From Rhodospirillaceae bacterium (GTDB lineage: Bacteria; Pseudomonadota; Alphaproteobacteria; DSM-16000; Inquilinaceae): a DNA stretch of 64,000 nucleotides. This document shows positions 42,969 to 51,148 of the stretch, one piece after another. The stretch is taken from the NCBI GenBank assembly GCA_020638575.1, contig JACKIH010000003.1, positions 62,001 to 126,000 on the forward strand, given 5' to 3'. A model generated the notes under the pieces. The model was not told where the DNA came from, searched no databases, and saw only the letters and a list, made by a program, of their open reading frames with translations. Numbering within the stretch: the first letter of the stretch is position 1; each line of letters opens with the position of its first letter. A program made the position numbers and the translations under genes.

Positions 42969-43210
42969 GACGGCTCCGCAGGCGTGGCGGTCAGCGAGCC
43001 CTCGGCATCGCGCATGATCTTGTCAACCTTCATGCGCGCATCCTGCAGCTTGGCTTCGCAATGGGCGCGCAGCTTGGCACCGCGCTCGAACGCCGAGATG
43101 GCGCCGTCCAGGTCGTCTTCGCCCGCTTCCAGCCGGCGCACGATCTGCTCCAGCTCGGCGATCGCCTGCTCAAACGACAAGGTGGTGATCTCCGGGTCGC
43201 GCTCGCTCAT
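42965..43210 (-). CDS. xseB: Exodeoxyribonuclease VII small subunit
   Basis: An 81-residue helical protein (LSFEQAIAELEQIVRRLEAGEDDLDGAISAFERGAKLRAHCEAKLQDARMKV), the usual size and coiled-coil pattern for XseB, which joins XseA in a single-strand-specific exonuclease. XseA is not in the window. It lies between the HDAC-like gene and ispA; overlap with ispA suggests translational coupling. Confidence 0.95.
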   Translation of the reverse strand: MSERDPEITTLSFEQAIAELEQIVRRLEAGEDDLDGAISAFERGAKLRAHCEAKLQDARMKVDKIMRDAEGSLTATPAEPS

Positions 43211-43264
43211 CGGGTCTCCGCACGTGGGGGCTCCGCAAGTGGGTCGGGCCGGCGGGGGCCGGTC

Positions 43265-44194
43265 TCAGACCACCATCAGCTCATGGACATGGGCCGCACA
43301 GCTCGATGCCAATGCGCGGAGATTGTAGCCACCCTCAAGCACGGAGACCATGCGGGCCTGGCAGACATCGACCGCCACTTCGCCCAGCCGGCGGGTCGCC
43401 CAGACAAAGTCGTCCTCGGTGAAATGCAGGCCCGCCAGCGGATCGCGGCTGTGGGCATCGAACCCGGCGGAGATGAGGATCAGTTCCGGTTCGAACTTGC
43501 GCAGCGCCGGCAGGATCTTGTCGGACATGGCGTAGCGGAATTCCGGCGAGCCGGAATTGGCCGCCAGCGGCACGTTGACGATGTTGTTGGCCGACCCGGT
43601 TTCCGCCGGCGCCCCGGTGCCGGGGTAGAGCGGCCACTGGTGGGTGGAGCAGTACATCAGCTTCGGGTGGTTCCAGAAGATGTCCTGGGTGCCGTTGCCG
43701 TGGTGCACGTCGAAATCGACCACGGCCACCCGCTCGATGTCGTGCACCGCCTGGGCGTGCAGCGCGCCCACCGCCACGTTGTTGAACAGGCAGAAGCCCA
43801 TGGCCCGGCCGATTTCCGCATGGTGACCGGGTGGCCGCACCGCACAGAAGGCGTTGCGCCCTTCGCCCTTGAACACCGCATCGATGGCCGCGCACACGGC
43901 CCCGGCGGCACGCAGCGCGGCTTCGCCGCTGCCCGGCGACAGCACGGTATCGGCGTCGAGGTCTGCGTATCCGTGGTCCGGGACCTCCCCCAGAACCTGG
44001 TCCACATAGGCCCGCGGATGGGCGCGCACGAGCTGCTCGATCGTCGCCAGGGGGGCTTCCCGCCGGTCGAGGAACATGAAGGCCTCACCGTTCAACGCCG
44101 CCAGGACCGCGCGCAGGCGGTCCGGCGATTCCGGGTGGCCGAGCCCGGTGTCGTGATCCAGGCAGGCGGGGTGGGTAAAGAGGAGGGTGTTCAT
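43265..44194 (-). CDS. Histone deacetylase-like amidohydrolase
   Basis: A 309-residue arginase-fold zinc hydrolase of the bacterial HDAC/acetylpolyamine amidohydrolase family. The active-site histidines are H124/H125 (PPGHHAEIGRAMGF), and the zinc ligands are D162 and H164 (DFDVHHGNGTQ) and D246 (ISAGFDAH). Bacterial members deacetylate small amines or acetylated proteins; the substrate here is unknown. It starts the leftward run with xseB, ispA and dxs, an order typical of alphaproteobacteria. Confidence 0.92.
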   Translation of the reverse strand: MNTLLFTHPACLDHDTGLGHPESPDRLRAVLAALNGEAFMFLDRREAPLATIEQLVRAHPRAYVDQVLGEVPDHGYADLDADTVLSPGSGEAALRAAGAVCAAIDAVFKGEGRNAFCAVRPPGHHAEIGRAMGFCLFNNVAVGALHAQAVHDIERVAVVDFDVHHGNGTQDIFWNHPKLMYCSTHQWPLYPGTGAPAETGSANNIVNVPLAANSGSPEFRYAMSDKILPALRKFEPELILISAGFDAHSRDPLAGLHFTEDDFVWATRRLGEVAVDVCQARMVSVLEGGYNLRALASSCAAHVHELMVV

Positions 44195-44590
44195 GCACGC
44201 GGACGGGTCAGGGGGATCGCTTCGGTTGAAATGCTAGCACTGGGAGGACGCCGGCAGAACCCCTGAGCGATGTCACCCTGGTAGGCACCTGCCGCTTTGT
44301 TGTTCCGCCGGCCGCAAACCACCCTTGCGTCGGCGTGCCGTGGCAGGGTCCGGCGACTTTGCGACGGCTAGTGTGGTGGATCGGAAGTCCGTACGATCAA
44401 GAGGCCAGAGCGGAAACGAACTCCCAATCCGAAAACCACACGAGAGTCATAAATTTTCTAGCGTTCCTATGATTCCGAAGGTCGCTCGGGACCTGGTCTT
44501 GAGATCTTGCGAACTGCGGAATCGGAACACTAGACGGTGAAGGGAATCGTATCAGATCTGTCTCGGCGATCGGCAACGGAGGGTCCCCGT
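44195..44590. other. Intergenic region holding an IS630-like relic
   Basis: A 396-bp gap between the divergent HDAC-like gene and the efflux adaptor gene. No gene is seen. The right half (44368-44533) is less GC-rich than the surroundings and is bounded by inverted CTAGTGT/ACACTAG ends. The efflux gene's ribosome-binding site GGAGGG lies at 44578-44583. The left part shows only a GC-rich stretch with short inverted repeats. Confidence 0.5.
44368..44533. mobile_element. Possible IS630/Tc1-type relic
   Basis: The segment starts CTAGTGTGG and ends GAACACTAG, with a TA dinucleotide at each boundary as expected for an IS630-type insertion at TA. The inner end sequences are partly similar: AGTCCGTACGATC from the left (44387-44399) and AGTTCGCAAGATC from the right on the minus strand match at 10 of 13 positions. 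No transposase is present, so this would be a MITE or a deletion remnant. Confidence 0.4.
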
Positions 44591-45676
44591 ATGCGTCTCC
44601 TGGCGGCAGTGGCATGGCTGGTGCTCAGTGCAGCCACGGCCCATGGGCAGACCGACCAGGGCGCCCTGGTGGACGTGGACGCCGTGCGCCTGGAGCCGAT
44701 GACCCAGACGCAGAGCGTCGTCGGGCAGTTCGTGGCCATGCAGTCCAGTGTCGTGGCCGCCCGCGTCGACGGGCCGGTTCTCAACGTGTCGGTCACCGTC
44801 GGGGACTCGGTGGCAGCGGGCGACCTGCTGGCCGAGCTTGACACCGATCGGTTGCAGGCGGCCCTCGACCTGGCGACGGCGACGTTGGATGAGCAGCGCG
44901 CCCGCGTGGAGTCCGCCACCGCCACCGAGGCGCTGTTCGCCCAGGATGTGGCGCGCATCGAGCGGCTGCGCGGCAGTGCCGCCTTCAACCAGGCGCGCCT
45001 CGACGACGCCATCGCCGAGCGCAGCCGCGCGGTCGGCGAACTGGCCGAGGCGGTGGCCGGCGTTCACCGGGCGGAGGTGGCGCGCGACCTGGCCGCGCTG
45101 GAGGTGGCCTACAGCGAAATCCGCGCGCCCTTTCCCGGCGTGATCAGTACCCGCGAGGTCGATGTCGGGGAATATGTCCGCATCGGCGATCCCATCGTCA
45201 CCCTGGTGAACCACCATGACCTGGAGATCGAAGCGGCGGTGCCGGCCGCCTCGGTGGGCGGGCTCAGCATCGGCCGCCAGGTGCTGGTACGGGTCACCGC
45301 CAGCCTCAGCGTGTCCGCCGAGGTGCGCGCCGTGGTGCCGGTGGAAGATCCGCTGACGCGTACCCGCATCGTGCGCCTGACCCCCGACCTCGACTACGAG
45401 ACGGCCGGCGTGGCGGCCCGCCAGAGTGCGGTGGTCGAAGTCCCGGTGGAAGCCGAGGTCGACGTCGTCACGGTGGACAAGGACGCGGTGCTGAGCGGCC
45501 CGCAGGGGCGCCTCGTCTTCGTGGTGGACGACGGCGTCGCCCAGCCCCGGCCGGTCGAGATCGGTGCCTCGCTGGGCAACCGCTTCGAGGTGCTGGGCGG
45601 GCTGGAGCCGGGCGAACTGGTGGTGGTACGCGGCAACGAGGGCTTGCGGCCGGGCCAGTTGGTGGCGATCCGATGA
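44591..45676 (+). CDS. RND efflux periplasmic adaptor
   Basis: Membrane-fusion protein (361 residues) joining an RND pump to an outer-membrane channel. A signal peptide (MRLLAAVAWLVLSAATAHGQ) leads; then the first half of a lipoyl domain (VVAARVDGPVLNVSVTVGDSVAAGDLLAELD), a helical hairpin with long coiled coil (about 80-155), the second lipoyl half (SEIRAPFPGVISTREVDVGEYVRIGDPIVTLVN) and beta-barrel and membrane-proximal domains. GGAGGG 7 nt before ATG 44591 and the signal peptide support this start over ATG 44537. Its stop overlaps the pump's ATG. Confidence 0.92.
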   Translation: MRLLAAVAWLVLSAATAHGQTDQGALVDVDAVRLEPMTQTQSVVGQFVAMQSSVVAARVDGPVLNVSVTVGDSVAAGDLLAELDTDRLQAALDLATATLDEQRARVESATATEALFAQDVARIERLRGSAAFNQARLDDAIAERSRAVGELAEAVAGVHRAEVARDLAALEVAYSEIRAPFPGVISTREVDVGEYVRIGDPIVTLVNHHDLEIEAAVPAASVGGLSIGRQVLVRVTASLSVSAEVRAVVPVEDPLTRTRIVRLTPDLDYETAGVAARQSAVVEVPVEAEVDVVTVDKDAVLSGPQGRLVFVVDDGVAQPRPVEIGASLGNRFEVLGGLEPGELVVVRGNEGLRPGQLVAIR

Positions 45677-48600
45677 ACCTGATCGGCCTGTCCATCCACC
45701 GCCCCATCGCCGTGATCGCGGCGGTGCTCATGGTGGTCATGTTCGGCTACGTCTCCTTGCAGACGATCCCGATCCAGCTCACGCCCGACGTCAACCGCCC
45801 GGTCATCCAGATTACCACATCCTGGCCCGGTGCCGCGCCGGCGGAGGTGGAGCGCGAGATCCTCAACCGCCAGGAAGAGGTGCTGCGGGGCCTGGAGGGC
45901 GTGGAAGAGATCGTCGGCGAAGCGAGCCGCGGCGAGGCGCAGATCACGCTTACCTTCGCCATCTCCACCAACATGGACCGGGCGCTGCTGCTGACCGCCA
46001 ACCGCCTGGACCGCGTGAACGGCTACCCCGACGAGGCCGACGAGCCGACCATCCGCACCGCCGACGCCAACGATAGCGCCATCGCCTGGTTCGCGCTGAC
46101 GCGCCTGCCCGGCGTCGAGGATCCCATCGAGAGCTTCGGGCCGTTCGTGGAAGACTATATCGAAGCCCGCCTGGAGCGCGTGCCGGGGGTGGCCGAGGTC
46201 AACGTCTACGGCGGCTCGGACCGGGAGATGCAGGTGATCGTCGAGCCGGAACTGATGGCCCGCTACCGGCTCACCGTACCGGAGGTGGTGACGGCCCTGC
46301 GCGCCGCCAACGTTTCGCTGACCGCCGGCGACGTGGACGAGGGCAAGCGCCGCTACACCGTGCGCACCGATGGCGAGTTCACCTCGCCCGACCAGGTGCG
46401 CGCGGTCTTGATCCGCACGCTGGAGGATCCCGACACCGGCACCATCAGCCGTGTCACCGCGGGCGACATCGCCCAGGTGCAGTTTGCCTTCCAGGAGCCC
46501 GGTGCCCGCATCCGCCACATGGGCGAGCCGGCCCTGGTGCTGAACGCCCTGCGCGAGACCGGGGCCAACGTGATCGAGGTGATGGAAGGCATCCAGGGGG
46601 CGGTGGCGGAACTGAACCGCGGCTTCATCCCCGACCACGGGCTGCGCATCGAGCAGGTCTACGACGACACCGTCTACATCAACTCCGCAGTCGATCTGGT
46701 GCAGTCCAACATCATCGTCGGCGGCACCTTGGCGGCCCTGGTGCTGATGGTTTTCCTGCGCTCGTGGCGGGCGACACTGGTGGTGTCGCTGGCGATTCCG
46801 GTGTCGGTGGTGGGCTCCTTCGTTGCCATGGCGGCCCTGGGCCGCTCCATCAACGTGATCTCGCTGGCCGGGCTGGCCTTCGCCGTGGGCATGGTGGTGG
46901 ATGCCGCCATCGTGGTGCTGGAGAACATCTTCCGGCTGCGCCAGGCCGGCATGTCCGCGCCGCGGGCCGCCTACGAGGGCGCGCGCCAGGTGTGGGGGGC
47001 GGTGCTGGTGTCCGCCCTTACCACGGTGATGGTGTTCATCCCCATCCTCACCATGAACTTGGTGGTGGGCCAGCTCTTCCGCGACATCGCGGTGGCGATC
47101 TCGGTGTCCGTGCTGCTGTCCCTGGTGGTGGCGATCACCGTCATCCCGGCCCTGGCGGCCCGGCTGCTCAGCCGCGAGAAGGTGGGCGACGAGGCCAAGA
47201 CGGTGCGCCTGCCTGGGATCGATGCGTTCGGGCGCGGCTTCGTGGCCGGCGTGCGGGCGCTCACCCACCGCATCGTCCACAGCCGCAGCCTGGCGCTCGG
47301 CACGGTGGCGGCGACGGCGGGCATCGCCATGCTGGTGGCCTATGTGCTGCTGCCGCAGCTTGAATACCTGCCGTCGGGCAACCGCAACTTCGTGTTCGGC
47401 CGCATCCTGCCGCCGCCGGGCTACAACCTGGCCGCTAGCGTGGAGATCGCCGAGGCGGTGGAAGATGCCGTGCGCGACCACTGGGTGGATCGCAACGGCG
47501 AAGGCCGGGAGCCGCTGGAGCCGGTGATGAGCCGCTTCTTCTTCGTCGCCCGGCCCAACTCCAACTTCGTCGGGGCCGCTGCGCTGGATCCCGACGAGGC
47601 TGGCGCGCTGATCCCCATCCTCAGCGAACCGATCTTCGCCGAGCCCGGCACCGTGGGCTTCATGGGCCAGGCGTCGCTGTTCGGCCGCGGCGTCGGCGGC
47701 GCGCGCTCCATCGATCTCGACATCTCCGGTCCCGACCTGGAAAGCCTGTTCGCCGTGGCCCGCGACGCCGCAGGGCTGGTGGCGCAGGCTCTGCCGCGCG
47801 AGGAAGGCCATCAGGTGCGCCCGCTGCCGGCCTTGACGCTGGGGGCACCGGAGGTGCGGGTGGTGCCGGATCCGCTGCGGCTCGCCGACAACGGAGTGAC
47901 CGCCGCCACCCTGGGCACCACCGTCGATGCCTTCAACGACGGCCTGCGGGTGGCGGAAATCACGGTGGGCGGCGAGCGCATCGACCTTACCCTCATGGGC
48001 CCGCTGGACATGATCGGCGAGACCCAGGGCATCGGCGCCATTCCCGTGGTGAACGGGGCGGGCCGGATCATCCCGGTCGATTCGCTGGCCGATGTGGAGG
48101 TGACGTCGGGGCCTACGGAAATCCGCCATTCGGAGCGCGAGCGGACGGTGACGCTGCGCATCCTGCCGGGGCCGGGGCTGCCGCTGCAGGCGGCCCTCGA
48201 CGCCGTGGAGGACCAGGTGATCGCCCCCCTGGAGGCGGACGGCCTGCCGGGCGGGGTGGTGCTGGGCGTCTCCGGTACGGCCGACCAGCTCGAACGCACC
48301 TGGAACCACATGGTGCTCGACCTGCTGCTGGCACTGGTCATCGTCTATCTGGTGATGGCGGTGCTGTTCGAGAGCTTCACCTACCCGCTGATCATCATGA
48401 TCTCCGTACCGGTGGCGGCGGCGGGCGGCGTGCTCGGCCTGTGGATCCTCAACCTGGTCTACGAGCAGCCGCTCGATATGCTGACGCTGCTGGGCTTCGT
48501 TATCCTCATCGGCATTGTCGTCAACAACGCCATCTTGCTGGTGCACCAGAGCCTCTACCACTTCCGCACCGACCGGATGACGGTGCAGCAGGCGATCGCC

Positions 48601-48885
48601 GAGGCCACCAACAACCGGGTGCGGCCGATCTTCATGTCGACGCTGACCAGCGTCTTCGGCATGCTGCCGCTGGTGCTGTTCCCCGGGGCGGGCTCGGAGC
48701 TTTACCGCGGCCTCGGCTCGGTGGTGCTGGGCGGGCTCAGCCTGTCGGCGGTGCTGACGCTGCTGGTGATCCCACCGCTGATGACGGTGTTCATGGGGGT
48801 GATCGAAAGCCACCATCCCGCACCGGCCGATGAGGCGGTGGCGGAGCCGGTGCCGTCTTCCGCCCGGCCCGAGGCTGCGGAGTAG
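45673..48885 (+). CDS. RND multidrug efflux permease (HAE1 type)
   Basis: A 1070-residue AcrB/MexF-type transporter with the duplicated twelve-helix topology and two large periplasmic loops; LSIHRPIAVIAAVLMVVMFGYVSLQTIPIQLTPDVNRP starts it. In helix 4 the proton-relay motif is GMVVDAAIVVLENI: D410 corresponds to the first of AcrB's two aspartates (D407/D408), while the second is alanine. Substrate unknown, probably hydrophobic compounds. No outer-membrane factor is adjacent, so a channel encoded elsewhere is presumably shared. It overlaps the adaptor gene by 4 bp. Confidence 0.93.
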   Translation: MNLIGLSIHRPIAVIAAVLMVVMFGYVSLQTIPIQLTPDVNRPVIQITTSWPGAAPAEVEREILNRQEEVLRGLEGVEEIVGEASRGEAQITLTFAISTNMDRALLLTANRLDRVNGYPDEADEPTIRTADANDSAIAWFALTRLPGVEDPIESFGPFVEDYIEARLERVPGVAEVNVYGGSDREMQVIVEPELMARYRLTVPEVVTALRAANVSLTAGDVDEGKRRYTVRTDGEFTSPDQVRAVLIRTLEDPDTGTISRVTAGDIAQVQFAFQEPGARIRHMGEPALVLNALRETGANVIEVMEGIQGAVAELNRGFIPDHGLRIEQVYDDTVYINSAVDLVQSNIIVGGTLAALVLMVFLRSWRATLVVSLAIPVSVVGSFVAMAALGRSINVISLAGLAFAVGMVVDAAIVVLENIFRLRQAGMSAPRAAYEGARQVWGAVLVSALTTVMVFIPILTMNLVVGQLFRDIAVAISVSVLLSLVVAITVIPALAARLLSREKVGDEAKTVRLPGIDAFGRGFVAGVRALTHRIVHSRSLALGTVAATAGIAMLVAYVLLPQLEYLPSGNRNFVFGRILPPPGYNLAASVEIAEAVEDAVRDHWVDRNGEGREPLEPVMSRFFFVARPNSNFVGAAALDPDEAGALIPILSEPIFAEPGTVGFMGQASLFGRGVGGARSIDLDISGPDLESLFAVARDAAGLVAQALPREEGHQVRPLPALTLGAPEVRVVPDPLRLADNGVTAATLGTTVDAFNDGLRVAEITVGGERIDLTLMGPLDMIGETQGIGAIPVVNGAGRIIPVDSLADVEVTSGPTEIRHSERERTVTLRILPGPGLPLQAALDAVEDQVIAPLEADGLPGGVVLGVSGTADQLERTWNHMVLDLLLALVIVYLVMAVLFESFTYPLIIMISVPVAAAGGVLGLWILNLVYEQPLDMLTLLGFVILIGIVVNNAILLVHQSLYHFRTDRMTVQQAIAEATNNRVRPIFMSTLTSVFGMLPLVLFPGAGSELYRGLGSVVLGGLSLSAVLTLLVIPPLMTVFMGVIESHHPAPADEAVAEPVPSSARPEAAE

Positions 48886-48899
48886 GGGCGAGGCCCCGG

Positions 48900-49133
48900 C
48901 TACTTGCGGCGGATGGTGAAGGTGGTGGCGTCGTCCGGCCCGTCGGCAACGCCGTCCAGCGCGTGCCCGGCCGCCTCGCAAAAGGCTGCGAAGTCCTTGC
49001 GTGCCGCGGGATCGCTGGCGAGCACCGTGAGCACCGCACCACTGGCAAGCCCGTTGAGGCGCTTGCGGGCCTTCAGCACCGGTAGCGGGCATTTCAGCCC
49101 GCGGGCATCGAGCACCAGATCGGGATCGTCCAT
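48900..49133 (-). CDS. TusA/SirA-like sulfur carrier protein
   Basis: A 77-residue TusA-fold protein with the sulfur-carrying cysteine C15 in GLKCPLPVLKARK. Family members relay persulfide sulfur for tRNA thiolation or other sulfur transfers. It sits just after the convergent efflux permease (14 bp) and is followed upstream on the same strand by the DUF423 gene (25 bp apart), so the two are probably co-transcribed. Confidence 0.92.
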   Translation of the reverse strand: MDDPDLVLDARGLKCPLPVLKARKRLNGLASGAVLTVLASDPAARKDFAAFCEAAGHALDGVADGPDDATTFTIRRK

Positions 49134-49158
49134 TCCGGCGGCGTACGCTTTGCCGGGC

Positions 49159-49602
49159 TCAGCGCCGCCGCAGGGAGGCCAGCCCTGCGCCGACGCAGGC
49201 GAGCCATCCCAGCATCAAGATTGCGCCGCCGATGGGTGCCAACGGTCCGAGTGCCGGCAGGCCCACGAGGCCGGCGGCAACACCGGTGGCGAACACGACC
49301 GCGCCGGCACCGATCAGCACCGCGGCGACCCCGGCCAGGCGCCGCGCCAACCCGTAGGCCAACATCTGCTGCAGCACCGTCAACACCAACAGGGCCACGG
49401 CGTGCAGCCCGGCGACGGAGGCGATCGCCTGGATCGGCCGCCGCGTCGCTTCGCTTTCGGCCAGCGTGCCGTGGGCGCCCAGGGCCGCAGCGATCACCGC
49501 AACGAACCCCAGCAGGCCGGCCAGCGCCACCGCTGCGCCAAGGGGGCGCGACAGGCGACCAACCGTTGCGATTTGCCGGAGTCTCAGGTCGTCAAGGGGC
49601 AT
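49159..49602 (-). CDS. DUF423 family membrane protein
   Basis: A 147-residue integral membrane protein with four hydrophobic helices. DUF423 features are an N-terminal LAGLLGFVAVIAAALGAHGTL, the central ...GLHAVALLVLTVL... with a conserved histidine and the C-terminal LGPLAPIGGAILMLGWLA. Function is unknown for the family (YgdD/YwdK-like). Probably in one transcript with the TusA-like gene. Confidence 0.85.
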   Translation of the reverse strand: MPLDDLRLRQIATVGRLSRPLGAAVALAGLLGFVAVIAAALGAHGTLAESEATRRPIQAIASVAGLHAVALLVLTVLQQMLAYGLARRLAGVAAVLIGAGAVVFATGVAAGLVGLPALGPLAPIGGAILMLGWLACVGAGLASLRRR

Positions 49603-49718
49603 GGCGTACCATCATGCAGAAAGACCCTGAATGCGGCATCGGCAGCGCATCCATCGCCCATACGACTACCACGGGCCGGCGCTGCCAGCCATGCGTCCCG
49701 CTCGCGCCACCGTGCCGG

Positions 49719-49895
49719 CTACATCACGGAGTTGATGGCGTTGGATACTCGACCGGAGACGATGCCCCACAACCCGTTGGTCTGTCCCCCCAGGGCGGAT
49801 ATGGCGACGACGATGGCCGCGGCGATCAGGCCGGCAATCAGCGCATACTCGACAGCGGTCGCCGCACTATCCGATCTCACGAATCTCTTAAACAC
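49719..49895 (-). CDS. Flp/Fap family type IVb pilin
   Basis: A 58-residue prepilin read from GTG at 49895, with GGAGG nine bases upstream. A short basic leader (MFKRFVRSDSA) precedes the hydrophobic pilin helix ATAVEYALIAGLIAAAIVVAI with the conserved glutamate and tyrosine, followed by a short polar C-terminus. This is the size and pattern of Flp pilins of tad/cpa systems. No tad/cpa assembly genes are near, so it must be assembled by a system encoded elsewhere. It is about 120 bp upstream (on the minus strand) of the DUF423 gene. Confidence 0.85.
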   Translation of the reverse strand: MFKRFVRSDSAATAVEYALIAGLIAAAIVVAISALGGQTNGLWGIVSGRVSNAINSVM

Positions 49896-50212
49896 CGACC
49901 GTGCCCTCCAAATCTGCTAAACAGATAACATGGTTGTACGAGGCGATGCTACGATAATTCGCCTTACACTTTCTTGCCGGCAGACAAAGATCCACAGAAT
50001 GTTGCAGCGCAACAGAGAATGAAACGGGGATGGTTAACTAAGTTTAATGTTATGACTATATGAAGATTAGAGCATTGTTGATTGGAATTGAAGAAAGCCA
50101 GAGGGTTTGTGATGGACCGAAAGCCGGAGCAGTTGCAGCCGGCGCGGCCGCCTGATACTGCGCCACGGGCTGTGGCATCCTGCCGCCGCCGCCAGTCGAA
50201 GGGAGGGGAGCG
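49896..50212. other. AT-rich divergent region, pilin/fmt
   Basis: A 317-bp gap with markedly lower GC than its surroundings. It contains the palindrome GTTGCAGCGCAAC (50001-50013), a CtrA-like box (50030-50047) facing the pilin gene and, at the right end, the fmt ribosome-binding site GGGAGGGGAG. No gene is seen. Confidence 0.6.
50030..50047 (-). promoter_or_regulatory. CtrA-like binding box upstream of the Flp pilin
   Basis: On the minus strand TTAA-N6-TTAACCAT (50047-50030). The CtrA consensus is TTAA-N7-TTAA, often with a TTAACCAT half-site; here the half-site is complete but the spacing is one base short. In Caulobacter the pilA pilin gene is a direct CtrA target, so the location about 135 bp before the pilin start is suggestive. 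Confidence 0.45.
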
Positions 50213-51148
50213 GTGCGCCTGGCGTTCATGGGAACCCCTGATTTCGCCCAAGTGAGCCTTGCGGCACTGCTGGCCGCCGGACATGGGATCGCTGCAGTCT
50301 ACTGCCAGCCGCCGCGGCCGGCCGGTCGTGGCCAGAAACCCCGGCCGTCGCCCGTGCAGGCGTTCGCCGAAGCCCAGGGCCTGGAGGTGCGCACCCCGGC
50401 CAGCCTGCGCAACGCGGCCGCCCAGGCGGAGTTTGCCGACCTCGGCCTCGACGCTGCGGTGGTGGCCGCCTATGGGCTGATCCTGCCGCCACCGATCCTG
50501 GAAGCCCCGAAGTTCGGCTGCTTCAACGTGCATGCCTCGCTGCTGCCGCGCTGGCGTGGGGCGGCCCCCATCCAGCGGGCGATCCTGGCCGGCGACCGGG
50601 AAACCGGGATCACCATCATGCAGATGGATGCGGGCCTCGACACCGGCGACATGCTGGCCGTGGAGCACACGCCCATCGGTCCGGAGACGACGGCGAGCGA
50701 GCTGCACGACCGCCTGGCGGAGATCGGCGGCCGGCTGATCGTAGAGGTGCTGGACGACGCGGCGGCGGGGCGACTCGCCTCCGTCCCACAGCCCGCCGAT
50801 GGGGCGACCTACGCCGCCAAGATCGGCCGCGAGGAGGGCCGGATCACGTGGCAGGACGCCGCCCAGGTGGACCGCCAGGTGCGGGCGCTCACCCCCTGGC
50901 CGGGCACCTGGTTCGACCTGGCGGACGAGCGCGTCCGCGTGCTGGCGACCGAGCTTGTGGCCGCTGCGCCGGGCGGCGGCGTCGCCGGCCAGGTTCTCGA
51001 CGACCGCCTGACGGTGGCCTGCGAGGCCGGGGGGGCGGTGCGCCTCACCCGCTTGCAGCGGCCCGGCCGTAGCCCGTGCGATGCCGCGGCCTTCCTGCGC
51101 GGTTTTGCCATTCCGGCCGGAACCGTGCTGTGCCCCGCGTCAAGCTGA
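50213..51148 (+). CDS. fmt: Methionyl-tRNA formyltransferase
   Basis: Formylates initiator Met-tRNA using 10-formyl-THF (311 residues). The N-terminal Rossmann domain begins MRLAFMGTPDFA; the catalytic block is CFNVHASLLPRWRGAAPIQRAI followed by TGITIMQMDAGLDTGDML. A C-terminal OB-like domain (AKIGREEGRITWQDAAQ ... VRALTPWPGTW) binds tRNA. GTG at 50213 follows GGGAGGGGAG. The usual upstream partner def (peptide deformylase) is missing here. It overlaps truA by 19 bp. Confidence 0.95.
   Translation: MRLAFMGTPDFAQVSLAALLAAGHGIAAVYCQPPRPAGRGQKPRPSPVQAFAEAQGLEVRTPASLRNAAAQAEFADLGLDAAVVAAYGLILPPPILEAPKFGCFNVHASLLPRWRGAAPIQRAILAGDRETGITIMQMDAGLDTGDMLAVEHTPIGPETTASELHDRLAEIGGRLIVEVLDDAAAGRLASVPQPADGATYAAKIGREEGRITWQDAAQVDRQVRALTPWPGTWFDLADERVRVLATELVAAAPGGGVAGQVLDDRLTVACEAGGAVRLTRLQRPGRSPCDAAAFLRGFAIPAGTVLCPASS

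Noticed and set aside
45394..49092. 1232-residue open frame on the minus strand across the efflux operon
   Set aside because: It is His/Arg/Gln-rich low-complexity translation typical of the antisense frame of a GC-rich gene, and it overlaps two well-supported genes.
49964..50707. 247-residue minus-strand frame over the pilin-fmt gap
   Set aside because: Mostly antisense to fmt and running into the AT-rich promoter region, with no domain or start signal.
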